This document shows positions 1 to 10,578 of a stretch of DNA of 64,000 bases, one piece after another. This DNA comes from Megalobrama amblycephala. Lineage: Eukaryota > Chordata > Actinopteri > Cypriniformes > Xenocyprididae. The position numbers were made by a program, and so were the translations under genes. The stretch's first letter is position 1, and the number at the start of each line of letters is the position of its first letter. Under the pieces are notes generated by a model. That model had not been told where the DNA came from, searched no databases, and worked only from the letters and a program-made list of their open reading frames with translations. The stretch lies in assembly GCF_018812025.1 (NCBI RefSeq), contig NC_063054.1, forward strand, positions 37,814,396 through 37,878,395, given 5' to 3'.

Positions 1-850
1 GTTATAAGCATTTTCATAAATTTCATTATATCTCTTGACCATTTGGGGGCACTGACTTAAAACTTTATAGGTCTTCTCAGAACATGGCCTCGATGAATCA
101 TACCAAGTTTCGTAACGATACATTCATGCATTCGTAAAACACAAAGATCAATCAAAGATCAACTCGGCATGCCTCAAGGAATCTAAAAAGACCATCCTCA
201 TGATTTTAGGACAAGGCATTCAAAAGTTATAAGCAAAAATAGCCATTTTTCCTATCTTGGCACCAGTAGTTGGTGCTGTGCATGTACCCTCAAGTCATGC
301 CTGTAATGACACCTTGATACCAAGTTTGGTGTCAATACACCAAGTTATTCCAGAGATACAGCATCATATGCATTTTTGTGTGCTCGCCATCAAATTTGTT
401 GACGCGCTATACGAGAATGGATTGGCCGATCAAAAATCTTTTAATAACTTTTTTGCCTGGGGTGTGAGTAGATGCTACATACCAAATTTCGTGCAAATTG
501 GACAAATGCTCTAGGAGAAGTTTGAAAAAGGATGTTTTTCAAAAATTTCAAAATAGCGGAAAATCTTTCATGGCATTCGAATCAACATGAGCCATGGAAT
601 CAGAGGAAAAAATAATTTTGTTTCTAGCATAAATCTTTGAACTGTTGGTGGCGCTAGAGGTTTTGAGGTAGAGACTCCAAATTTGCTATGGTAACATTTC
701 AGACTGTCCTTTATTTGTGTGCCAAATTTCATAACTTTCTACCATACGGTTCTATAGGCTGCCATAGACTCAAGAGTGGAAAAAGAATAATAAGAAAACT
801 AACGATTTCAATAGGGGTCTTCGCCCCTTGCATGGATGAATTAGAAAATT
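1..850. repeat. Probable dispersed repeat, no gene
   Basis: No supportable coding region. The stretch around 640-830 (a gcgctagagg block, a ccataactttct-like block, then an ataggggtcttcgcccc block) resembles dispersed elements common in cyprinid genomes. The one 85-codon open frame at 257-514 has no recognisable domain and is taken as chance. The repeat family is not identified. Confidence 0.4.
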
Positions 851-1489
851 GATAGGGGGAATTTTCATTTCATGGATACTTTAAACATTAAAGGCAATGT
901 GAAACATTTCTAAAACATAAAACATAACATTTCTAAACATTTCTGAAACATTTACCAACTCTCAATCAACATGCAGCACTGCCAATTTTTCTATATAGAG
1001 TGTATTCGTTACGATCCCGATCGTAATGTATGTCTCCCAATGGCAAGTTGATTCTGATGGCATATTGACTTTCAGAAACAGATCTTGCCCATAATAGGCA
1101 TTTTGACACAAGAAGGACTGTAATCATAATTTGTCTGGTTGTGGCAACAAAAAAAAAAGCAAAAAAAAAAAAAAGCTTTTTGTGATGTTTGTGGCTGAAA
1201 CAGACCCTGAGTTTTTGTTCTCTAAAAAATAAAACACCAAAGCAGACCCTATGTTGGAGTGTTTGTGTGTTATCGGTCTGTGTTTGAACAGACAGGGAAG
1301 CCCTGCTGATCGTCCTGCTCTCTTCTGCAGTGAATCCAGCCGCTGTGTGACACATGAACAGTGTTGAATCACAGTTCTGATGGACGTGGGCGCAGCAGAC
1401 GTGGGATGGAGGGTGTCTGCTGGGTGCTAAATGATGAGCCGTCTTCAAGAGGTTTAGAGCTGGTAAGTAAAAAAGGCTTCTTCTCATGT
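851..1489. other. No gene seen
   Basis: AT-rich sequence with two A-rich runs near 1,149-1,174. Open frames on the minus strand here run through these poly-A/poly-T tracts and show no domain. Nothing else is supported. Confidence 0.5.
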
Positions 1490-1606
1490 TCCTGCATTAC
1501 AAACAAGCAGGTCATGGGTTCGATTCCCAGCAAATGCATATGCGTACTACCTTAAATGCGATGCAAGTCGCTTTGGATAGAAGCATCTGCCAAATGCATC
1601 AATGTC
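1490..1606 (+). repeat. SINE-like fragment (tRNA-type B box plus conserved tail)
   Basis: A GGTTCGATTCCC B-box-like motif at about 1,518-1,529 is followed by a tail near 1,567-1,600 (gctttggatagaagcatctg) that matches the 3' tail typical of fish SINEs and related LINEs. No cloverleaf can be folded, so this is a retroposon fragment and not a tRNA gene. Related tail sequence appears reversed at 51,055-51,100 and 62,590-62,625. Confidence 0.55.
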
Positions 1607-2801
1607 ACCTGTATGTCGGACTCCTCAGATGAGCAAAAAACAGTGTCTAATCAGCCAATCACATGGCAGCAACTTAGGCATGTAGACTTGATCTACTGAA
1701 GTTCAAACTGAGCATCAAATAAGCACTCGTTACAACAGAGGTCTGCAGAAGAGCATCTCTGAACACACAACACATCCAACCTTGAAGGAATGTTTCCAGC
1801 TGTTTGTTGAATCTGTGCCACAATGAATTAAGGCAGTTCTGAAGGCAAAATGGGGTTAAACCCATTTCAGTGAAGAAATGATAAAAATGCAAAATTGTCT
1901 CTTTTTCCAGTCCACAAAATGAACATTTGATTTCTGTTTCCTCTGCATACGTACATGACCTCATTGAGTTCTGCGCATTCACTTCACTGGGCGGAAGCGC
2001 CGGGCAAATGTTGTTAAATGTGTTTTATTGACCTCTATTAGAGTGACATCATCTATGGTCTGAACTTCACTGTCAGTTTGAGATCTCTGAGAGCTTAGTG
2101 TGAGTATCAGCAACGCAGACATTTATGAGCGCTGTCAGTTCAGTCGCGGTTATCCTAGTCTCGCGTAGCCAGACCTTCAGACTGACAGCAGAAGGTCTGG
2201 ACTCTATCGCAGCTTTCATTGGGCAAGGACCGCCCAAGAGGACGTTTGACTGACATGTAATGCAACCAATCACAGTTAGTTTTTTCCATTTAGAGGCGTG
2301 AAAATGTAACGTCGATGTCCCTACAATAACAGACCGGCATGCATCTAATAAATAATTCTGCAACAACAGAGCCGCAATCTTTACTTACTTTTGAAAATCC
2401 TAAGTTGAGTTGATCCTTGTAAGCACTTGTAAACATGACGGAGTTCTTCTTCCATGAGGGGGTTTGGCATCACAGTGTTTGTTTCCAGGCGGGCCGCTAA
2501 AGAACGCAACACACACGTCTTCCAGACATCCTGTAGAATTCAACCAACCAGTTGATGACTTTAAAAATCTTGAAGTGTTTCCAGTTAAGTTTTCCATATG
2601 CGTCAGATGTTCAGCCAACGGTCCGTGGGCGTGACGTCTGAGGTGGAGACTATGGTTATCCCAGCTAACAAAAATATATTCTAAGAACGTTTTGCAAACT
2701 TTCTCATTTACTGCAGGTATGGAAAATTTATTTATGAATGTAATCTGAATGCCCAGCTTTTCAATACATTTTAAAAATGTTTTCTTAGTTTTGTGAACTT
2801 T
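1607..2801. other. No gene seen; possible old repeat at 2,145-2,330
   Basis: No convincing coding exon. The segment beginning tcctagtctcgcgtagccag near 2,153 resembles a dispersed fish element, but neither ends nor target duplication could be defined. Confidence 0.4.
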
Positions 2802-2956
2802 AAAGGGGATGATAAACGGAGCAACTTTTTGAGCAATTTTGCAGAGCGATGTTGCTTGGGCACACATTTCGTATCCAGAAATGTGTTGCCCATTCTCAAT
2901 GGGAAACTGCCCAAGCAACATTGCTCAAAAAGTTGCCCCGTGTATCATCACCTTAA
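2802..2956. repeat. Palindromic miniature element (MITE-like)
   Basis: The left arm (about 2,802-2,875) and right arm (about 2,880-2,956) are imperfect reverse complements. Both ends read taaaggngatgat-like inward, and the GCAACTTTTTGAGCAAT block is mirrored as ATTGCTCAAAAAGTTGC. The long hairpin is typical of a non-autonomous DNA transposon. The superfamily is not determined. Confidence 0.7.
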
Positions 2957-4590
2957 TGGAACATTCCATTTTTGCCTTCAAACATTATGGGATGTTACTT
3001 TTGAATCTTCTCTGAACATTCTGAAACCAGTTGAACATTTAAAAAAAAAAAAAAAAAAAAAAAAAGTTCCAGGAATGATGTGTATATAATGTTTTTATAC
3101 TAATGCTTTGAGAACATTATTAAAGACAAAGACTTTATATATAGACACTCTTATTATTATGAATCAGAGAAAGTGCAATGTGGTGGAATAAGTCCCGCCT
3201 TCTAAATAAGAGCCAGTCGCTAACCAGTAAAGTCATCGCATCACTGCAGGCCGTTAGAAGCTCCGGTTCCTATAGAAACAGTCAGACACGCTTCTTAGAC
3301 AAAGATGCACACTTAGGACTGCGCATTAGCTTGCTCCAGCCTTGAATGCCTTTTTTTGTTGTTGTCATGATTAGAGTGTTTAAGAACAAAATTTATGAGA
3401 CGGTTGTTGTCAGATTTCATTGGTTATTTCAAATATGAAATTTAATCGAAAGCTTGGCAAACAGCTTTGGAGAATTTGATGTTTCCCCATTCAAAGAGAT
3501 AGAAGCTGCACTTGCATGCCTGAGAGGCGTTTCTAAGATGGCCGCCGAGTGAAATGACTTTGTTGAAGAACAGATAACTGAATGAACATTCTTGAACGTT
3601 ATTGGAAGAATGTTCGCTCATAATTGCCTTGTTATGACCCGTTCACACCAAAGATGATAACTATTGCCTAACGATAAAGATATGGTTTAAAAATCATTCT
3701 AAATGTAAAAGAATAGCCGTGTTCACACCACAACTATAACAAGCGGAGGCCTTACGGGTCTGGAAGGACATGAGGGTGAGTAATTAATGACATTATTTTT
3801 ATTTTTGGGTGAACTGACCCTTTAATCAACAGAAGAATCGTGCGCTGGTGTGGACGCTAAAATTTTTAAAATTTAATTCATACAGCGAGAGTTTTAGTTT
3901 CACATTTGATTATTCATATTCTGTAGTCGCCTATTTAGTTATATAGTTCTTTAACTGGGATTCTGCATCATCTTGTTTTGAGACCATTGTGTTATAATTG
4001 TTGTTTCTCAGCATTGCTGAAGTGGATGAAGTGATTCCCGCAGTGTTTGGTCCGGTGTCTGAGCTTTCTGGCTCTGCAAAGGGTTTTCTTGCGCGCTCAT
4101 ATGTTTTATGCATGTGCGCCCACACGAACCATCTGAATTTCTAAAGCGCCTCTAGTCATCTTAGCAACACACCCACTAAATGACACAGAACCTTCAGCGT
4201 TCATCATCAACGTCATCAGCATCTTCCCTCCTCTTCATTACCATCATCATCATCATCTCATTTATTACCACAATATCGACAAAGTGCGACCCTGCAAAGT
4301 TAAACATTCACGTGTTTTCAATCATCTAGCAAACTAGTGTCGTTGTTTGATAAATGCTTTTAGAAAACAATATGCTTTCAGTGGTGGTGGTGGGGGGGTA
4401 ATTTAAACAAACGAATCAAGTAATTATATACAAACATTTCAGTAAAATTAAGTGTGATGCATTTCAAAAACTAGTAAACAAACACACACATTAATAACAG
4501 AAATAGATGAGCAACTACTTTTAATTTCCAGGGAAATGCTCAGAACACACACACGCACACGTGATTTGTTTTGTCATGAGATGACTTTCA
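2957..4590. other. No gene seen; possible MITE ends at 3,634-3,826
   Basis: A/T-rich runs at 3,040-3,065. The block 3,765-3,826 (ggacatgagggtgagtaatt through gggtgaactgaccctttaa) resembles the end of a common fish miniature element, and gttcacaccaaagatgataac near 3,640 may belong to the same repeat. No coding region supported. Confidence 0.4.
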
Positions 4591-4598
4591 TTTGCATG

Positions 4599-5438
4599 CA
4601 GGCACGTGCACAGGTAGGGCTCAAGCTGTGCAGATCACATGCCCTTTTTGTCCTTACACTCCGAAGTGCCCTTTTTTTTGGAGGTGTTTTATTTTATTTA
4701 TTCATTTTCTTCAATAAATTAATGCTATTCGTCACCCTTTAAGCATGTCTGACTGATTTACAAATATATTTAGCCTAATAAAAGGTATTAAAAAGAGCTT
4801 GTGACAAAATCGTTTTGGTTCCGCTCAAACTGTCAGTCAAACCTCTTAACTCCGCCCCCTGAGTGCCGCGAACTGAAGTTCCACTTCCACAGCAGAGCAG
4901 CTGAACGTCTTGCAACGGTAAATAAATATCTTGTTGTTTGAATAATTAGGCTACAAGTCGTTGTCTTTACGAAAGAAACACTAGTATGTCTATAAAGTTT
5001 CATATTTTATGCATTTGAGGCCTGAGACCGGCGGCGGAGAGAGAGAGAGAGGGGGCTAGCATTTGCCATCTAAGTTAGTCATAGCCAATAGCATACAAAT
5101 AGCCTTAAATAGCCTGTGAAAACAGTAGTATTACATCTTTTATAAATTGAGATTTTGGCCAAACGTATTTTACAACAGGAAAAACTGAGCGCTCATAACC
5201 TATTGATGATGACGTAGCCTAATGTGATGATGTTTTTGCACATTGCACATTTCCACACATATAACTGCATTTGACTTTGACACAAAGCGAGTGATCCTCG
5301 TCAGCTAGGTAAAATATATTTCTAAGAAATTTCTTATTTGATTTATGATGGCTATCTGCTGATACACTTAGTTCATTAACATTTAATCATATTATATATG
5401 GTCACACAGTATGGTTAATGTTTACGATGTTAAGTATT

Positions 5439-5506
<68 letters not shown>

Positions 5507-5630
5507 CTATATAACTGTCATTAATAGTGAATAAATATAAAGCTTTTGATACTATTATTTTGTGTTATTTATTGGGGTTGGGGGGGGGTGCCCTTTCACA
5601 TGCCCCTCAAAAGGTCTGTGCACGGCCCTG
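4599..5630. mobile_element. Non-autonomous hAT-like DNA transposon, 1,032 bp
   Basis: The ends are imperfect inverted repeats: CAGGCACGTGCACAG at 4,599 and, read from the other strand, CAGGGCCGTGCACAG at 5,630. They are flanked by a perfect 8-bp direct duplication TTTGCATG at 4,591-4,598 and 5,631-5,638. An 8-bp duplication with CAGGG-type ends is the hAT signature. No transposase frame is present. The interior holds an (AT)n run at 5,441-5,503. Confidence 0.85.
5441..5503. repeat. (AT)n microsatellite
   Basis: About 30 uninterrupted AT dinucleotides inside the hAT-like element. Confidence 0.95.
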
Positions 5631-5639
5631 TTTGCATGC

Positions 5640-6784
5640 ATGTTTCTCAAAACACACACACACACACAAAAAAAATCACCTCACTGATCTATTATTGGCA
5701 CTGCAGCGACATCTACAGGTCACAGCGGATCATTACAGGATTTCGTCGGATGCGCTTCTCAGTTTGACAGACAGACGGCGCTGGCGAGTGCCATTAATGT
5801 CCTTAAAAATAATCCTCACTTTTAGTTTAAAGGTGAAATATTCTATTGACAGCTCCTAAAATATTTAGTATTTGGTTTGATATATTGTAAAGTACCAAAA
5901 CTTAATTTTTAAAATTATTTGTTGAAAGTGACATGTGAAGGCCCAGTATGGTAACCCATACTCAGTTTTGTATTCTGCATTTTATCCATTCAAGTTAGTC
6001 CACACATTAGGAGTAGTGAGTATTGAACACACACTTTGCAAACCGTGGACACGCAGTGATTAGGAGTTAGGTGCCTCAGTCATTTCCTGCCTAACCTTCG
6101 GGTTTACCGTCTGACCTTTAGGACACAACTGCCCCCTATGACAACTCATGGAAAGGTGAAGTAGGCTCATTAGTAGGCTGGTGCAAGGCAGAAAAATCTT
6201 ATATTTACCATTATTCCATTTATTTTCTACTTTTATAGCACAAGAGATGCTTTTCAGTTTTGTAGCTTGTGATCAGCCCTATAATAAAATATGACCTGTG
6301 CTAGAGTGCATTGTTTACTGCTGAATACACTAGAGGCTTTACTGTACCAACTACCTCAGGCAGACCAAGTTAGGTGGAACAAACTCTAATTTGCACTGCT
6401 GTCTGTTCAAAATGGAGAAACAAGACTGTCCTCCAAAAAGAAGCACATTATTACGACCTATATTTACATTTTAAAGTCAGGCGCCCTCTAGCTGGCATAA
6501 AAATAATGACTGTCGTGTTATGTCTGTCGGCATGAAATGACTTATGAGCGTTGTTACCATTGAAAATGTGTGTTCATTTAAATGCAATGCGTGGACTTTA
6601 CACCATTTGTCCCATTTCCATTTAGCAAAAATATTTTATTAACGACTACACCTACCCTTAGTGATTTATAGTGCATATACACTTTGAGCACATGCGTTCC
6701 CTGGGAGCGAACTCACGATCGCATAGTTATATATTGCACCTGTATTTAGAATCATCCATTTGTGATCTGATCAACCAAAACACC
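5640..6784. other. No gene seen
   Basis: Contains a short (CA)n at about 5,651-5,668. Open frames here are short and cross repeat sequence; no domain, splice structure or RNA gene could be supported. Confidence 0.45.
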
Positions 6785-7175
6785 TTAAAGGATTAGCTCA
6801 CTTTACAATTAATTTCCTGAATTTACTCACCCATGTCATCCAAGATACTCAGGTCTTTCAGTCAAAAAGAAATTAAAGTTTGATGAAAACGTTCCAGGAT
6901 CTCTCCATATAGTGGACTTCAATGGAGCCCAAACAGTTGAAGGTCAAAATTAGGTTACAGCAATCCCAGATGAGAAATAAGGGTCTTATCTAGAGAAACC
7001 ACTGCTTTGAAGCTGCAGTGAAACAGATTGACCATCAACCCTTTGGGCTCCATTGAAGTCCACTATATGGAGAAATCCTGTAATGTCTATCAAAAACCTT
7101 AATTTCTTCAACAAAAGACACGAACCTCTTGATGACATGGGGGTGAGTAAATTCAGGAAATTTAAAAATTGAACC
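6785..7175. repeat. MITE-like element with long inverted arms
   Basis: Left arm features (tttcctgaatttactcaccc at about 6,813, then a block containing ctccatatagtggacttcaa at about 6,901) recur as reverse complements on the right (about 7,041-7,075 and 7,125-7,162). This is a foldback element of about 390 bp and closely resembles the non-autonomous DNA elements common in cyprinids. Confidence 0.75.
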
Positions 7176-7367
7176 AAAAAAAAAAAAAAAATCTCTATAA
7201 TGTACTTGGTGCTCTATTGTTGCACACCAATTTTGTACTTAAGTACTAAAGAATTTAGTATATTAAGAACATCCAAGTGTACTCAACTGTGCCTTTGAGA
7301 TGGCATGAAATCTGAAAAAAAAAAAAAAAAAAAAAAATATTCCATACCAAAAGACACCAGTATAGTT

Positions 7368-8370
7368 TCACGTTTCATGCAGTTTATTAAAACTAAATTG
7401 ACTCAACCAGGTTAACTTCTTCTTCCTGTAGAAGAAATGGTAGAAGCATGAGGGGCATTTAGTGAATTCTGAAGTCAGTTTACAGCAGTCACACTTTTCC
7501 TAGCACAGCTTTGTACACAGGAGCCAGAAGAAAAAAAAAAAAAAAAAAAAAAAAAGGGATTACTAATATTGAGTTCAGTTAAGGAGCATACGGTAACGAT
7601 CATCCTGGTAAGGGCATCTGAAAGGCAAAGCAGTCAGAAATGCCTTCCAGCACACTAGAAGGATAAAGACTAGCCATACTCACCCATCAACCAGAAGGTC
7701 CCACTGGGGTAGACTTGAGTGGACTCAGGGTTGATGTCGCCCAGTAGCGTCCCAGCATCAGGACAATGTTGGGATCAGTCCTCTCCAAAATGCGCACCTC
7801 AACATACACAGGCTCCCGCAGGACTTTTGTGACTGGATAATCAGAATCACTGTAGTAGGATGTGTATGCCTCATCCCCTGAGGAAGAACACTGGTGTTTA
7901 ACCAGAAACTACTGCAACCTGGAGTTTCAGAAAGGCTTTAGGCATACTTGGGACAGAGAGACACTCACCTTCTGCACAGCCTTTGGTGACACATTGACCA
8001 TTTGCCAGTCTAAGCTCCACCCTGAGGGGTCCAGGAGCAGCTACTGGTGGAGGTGGAGGAACAGTGTTGACCTCCACAACCAGAGCTTCCACAGAAGTAC
8101 CAGAGTACCTACACTGGAAGAGAAGCCTGGACAACGAACAGTGAGCTTGTAGCATTTGTCATGGATTAAGAAATATGCTGAAGCACACATCACCTACTCA
8201 AAATGACTGTCCCTTGTGATGGAACCAAGTGGTCCAATCCCCACTTCATACGAGGTCATCCTGTTTTCGTACACCACATATCCACTGTCCTCCTGCAAAC
8301 AGTAACACTATTGGCATCCAGTCCATTTCAAGCCATGCAGAAACAAGCAGCTATTCACCATCATGCTCGT
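7368..8370 (-). pseudogene. Broken ZPB/zp2 copy, minus arm of inverted pair
   Basis: Read on the minus strand this carries the end of ZP exon 2 (8,359-8,369), exon 3 (8,198-8,292), exon 4 (7,969-8,126), exon 5 (7,684-7,877), a 26-nt remnant of exon 6 (7,592-7,617), part of exon 7 (7,495-7,530) and a shortened exon 8 (7,393-7,425). It ends with the usual polyadenylation region at 7,368-7,390. Damage includes a 1-nt insertion in exon 5 (194 instead of 193 nt), a 3-nt loss in exon 3, loss of most of exon 6, about 50 nt missing from exon 8, and a 25-nt poly-A run (7,531-7,555) where the start of exon 7 and intron 6 should be. Exon 1 and most of exon 2 are absent. It cannot encode a ZP protein. 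Confidence 0.9.
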
Positions 8371-9168
8371 ACTCTGGTACTTCTGTGGAAGCTCTGGTTG
8401 TGGAGGTCAACACTGTCCCTCCACCTCCACCAGTAGCTGCTCCTGGACCCCTCAGGGTGGAGCTTAGACTGGCAAATGGTCAATGTGTCACCAAAGGCTG
8501 TGCAGAAGGTGAGTGTCACAAGTATGCCTAAAGCCTTTCTGAAACTCCAGGTTGCAGCAGTTTCTGGTTAAACACCAGTGTTCTTCCTCAGGGGACGAGG
8601 CGTACACGTCTTACTACAGTGAATCTGATTATCCAGTCACGAAAGTTCTGCGGGAGCCTGTGTATGTTGAAGTGCACATTTTAGAGAGGACTGACCCCAA
8701 CATTGTCCTGATGCTGGGACGTTGCTGGGCGACATCAACCCCCAGTCCACTCAGTCTACCCCAGTGGGACCTTCTGGTTGATGGGTGAGTATGGCCAGTC
8801 TTTATCCAGTCTTTATCAGTCTTTATTTATAAGGCATTTCTGACTGCCTCTTTGCCTTTCAGGTGCCCTTACCAGGATGACCGTTACCTGACCACATTGA
8901 TTCCAGTGGCTGGATCATCTGGTCTTCAGTTCCCAAACCACTACAAGCGCTTTGTTGTGAAGATGTTTACGTTTGTGGATCCGACATCACTGGCTCCTCT
9001 GCAGGAAACCGTATGCTCCAGTCTGTCTTCAACTCTTAATGGTCCTTTTTTATAGTGTATTCTATGTCTTAACCCTTTCCCCCTCTGTTAGATCTTCATC
9101 CACTGTAGTACAGCAGTGTGCCATCCCTCTTCTGGCTCCTGTGAGCACAGCTGCACTAGGAAAAGTTG

Positions 9169-9201
<33 letters not shown>

Positions 9202-9349
9202 GACTTCAGGAACGATAAGAATTTTGTCTCTAAATGCCCCTTGTGCTAATACCATTTCTTTTACAGGAAGAGACACTCCCGTCAAGACCATCTCTAGTGG
9301 GCAAACTGTGGTTTCTAGTGGAGAAGTTAACCTGGTTGAGTCAATGTAG
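8370..9349 (+). pseudogene. Truncated ZPB/zp2 copy, plus arm (exons 4-8 only)
   Basis: Exons 4 (8,370-8,508, missing its first ~19 nt), 5 (8,592-8,784), 6 (8,863-9,010), 7 (9,092-9,164) and 8 (9,267-9,349) have the same lengths and phases as in the intact genes downstream and remain open. The last exon ends in NLVESM. Exons 1-3, the signal peptide, trefoil and promoter are absent, because the copy begins abruptly inside exon 4 where it is joined to the inverted copy. The exon 7 donor is gttgtt, a weak site, followed by a (TTA)n run at 9,167-9,201. A polyadenylation signal AATAAA lies at 9,357-9,362. It is called a pseudogene because no start or upstream exons exist. It could still be transcribed. 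Confidence 0.88.
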
Positions 9350-9362
9350 TGGTTTTAATAAA

Positions 9363-10150
9363 TTTCATGAAACCCAATATTGGTGTCTATGGTACTGATT
9401 TCTGAATGGAGTAGGATCTTTCATAACAGAGTTTTGGTTCCATGCGGCTGTGCATTATAAACTAACAAAACAATCCAAGCTTCTGCCCAAGCAATTTAAT
9501 TCAACTTCCAAACTCAAGTTGTTAACCTGACCCCCATTCTTCATTTCAGATGGTATCAACTTTAAGCAAATCTGTAATTAGTATCAACCTGCATTAATTA
9601 TCCTTTTGTCCCAATATTTGGATCTGCAACAATGACTAAACCTTGTATGGCAGGTCAGTAGTTGGTGACTTCAGATCTGTGTTTTGTTTACATGGAGATA
9701 ACTAACGTTTTCAAAAATTTGCACTTTGAAACCCATTTTCAGGCCTCAAATGATGCTGTCATGTAAATGAATGGCCAAAACGCATACGTTTTCCGTTGTT
9801 AGTTGAAAAGGTGTCGTGTAAATGGCCCCTAAAATGTTTTGAGCTTGTCCACTTTCAACCACTTCCAGAAGTAGTCAAACTCGTTGAAACGCTCTTGTCA
9901 TGTGTTTGAACAGCCACAGAAGACCGCCTACTGACCAAGTGCGTAAACATGACAAGAGCACTAGCCAGATAGGATTTCAAATTTGAGGTATATTATCACA
10001 TCAATTGCAGGGCTAGCCTGCACCCTGCTGCATAAAATATTGAGCTATACTTAAGGATTTTGATTTTGCAGAGTGTGTGCTGGATTTAGGAAAAGCCTTT
10101 ATTGTATAAATTACTGTATTTTATAATGCATAATTTAATAATAGAGCAGC
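9363..10150. repeat. Type-X ZP 3' flank, repeated at 22,763-23,770
   Basis: The spacer after the first pseudogene is homologous to the spacer after the third intact gene: both contain gtatcaacctgcattaatt, a tttacatggag..ctaac block and the run ending in aataatagagcagctatgg. Part of it (about 9,650-9,840) is also related to a dispersed repeat at 53,805-54,125. No gene seen. Confidence 0.75.
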
Positions 10151-10420
10151 TATGGCGGAGACAGGCTTACAATATCATTGTATCATTATCCCATTTGTAA
10201 AACTTTTGAATCAGTCTGAATTTACAGGCCCATTGCCATGAGATCTCCAAGATGTGTTTCAAAGAAAAAAACTCCAGAATTGCTAACACAACTATTATAT
10301 TCAGTTAATGAAGGATAAAGGCTGAAAAAATAATAGTATATTATTCTGAAATCAGCCCAATATGTGCTTTTATGTATGTTCAATAAGGGTGGAAAAACAA
10401 GGAAATTTGAACCTTAAGGA

Positions 10421-10535
10421 CCAATGGAATCACCCAGTTGCATAAACTCCCACTAAAGCAAGTCTGGAGAATCATGACTGTTAATGAAGTGGGAGGGATT
10501 ATTGTTAATTAGCCAAAATCTGTAGAGTACAAAAA
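10421..10535 (+). promoter_or_regulatory. ZP gene 1 promoter module
   Basis: CCAAT at 10,421-10,425, E-box CAGTTG at 10,435-10,440 and a TATA-like TACAAAAA at 10,528-10,535, which is 51 nt before the ATG. The same order and spacing occurs before all five intact genes. E-boxes bound by FIGLA are known to drive vertebrate ZP genes; that this one is such a site is inference. Confidence 0.65.
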
Positions 10536-10578
10536 GACCAAAGGGTAGCATCTCAACAGTGTGATTAGCTGTTGAACA

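Noticed and set aside
1518..1545. tRNA gene from the GGTTCGATTCCC motif
   Set aside because: No A box or cloverleaf around it; the conserved SINE tail follows.
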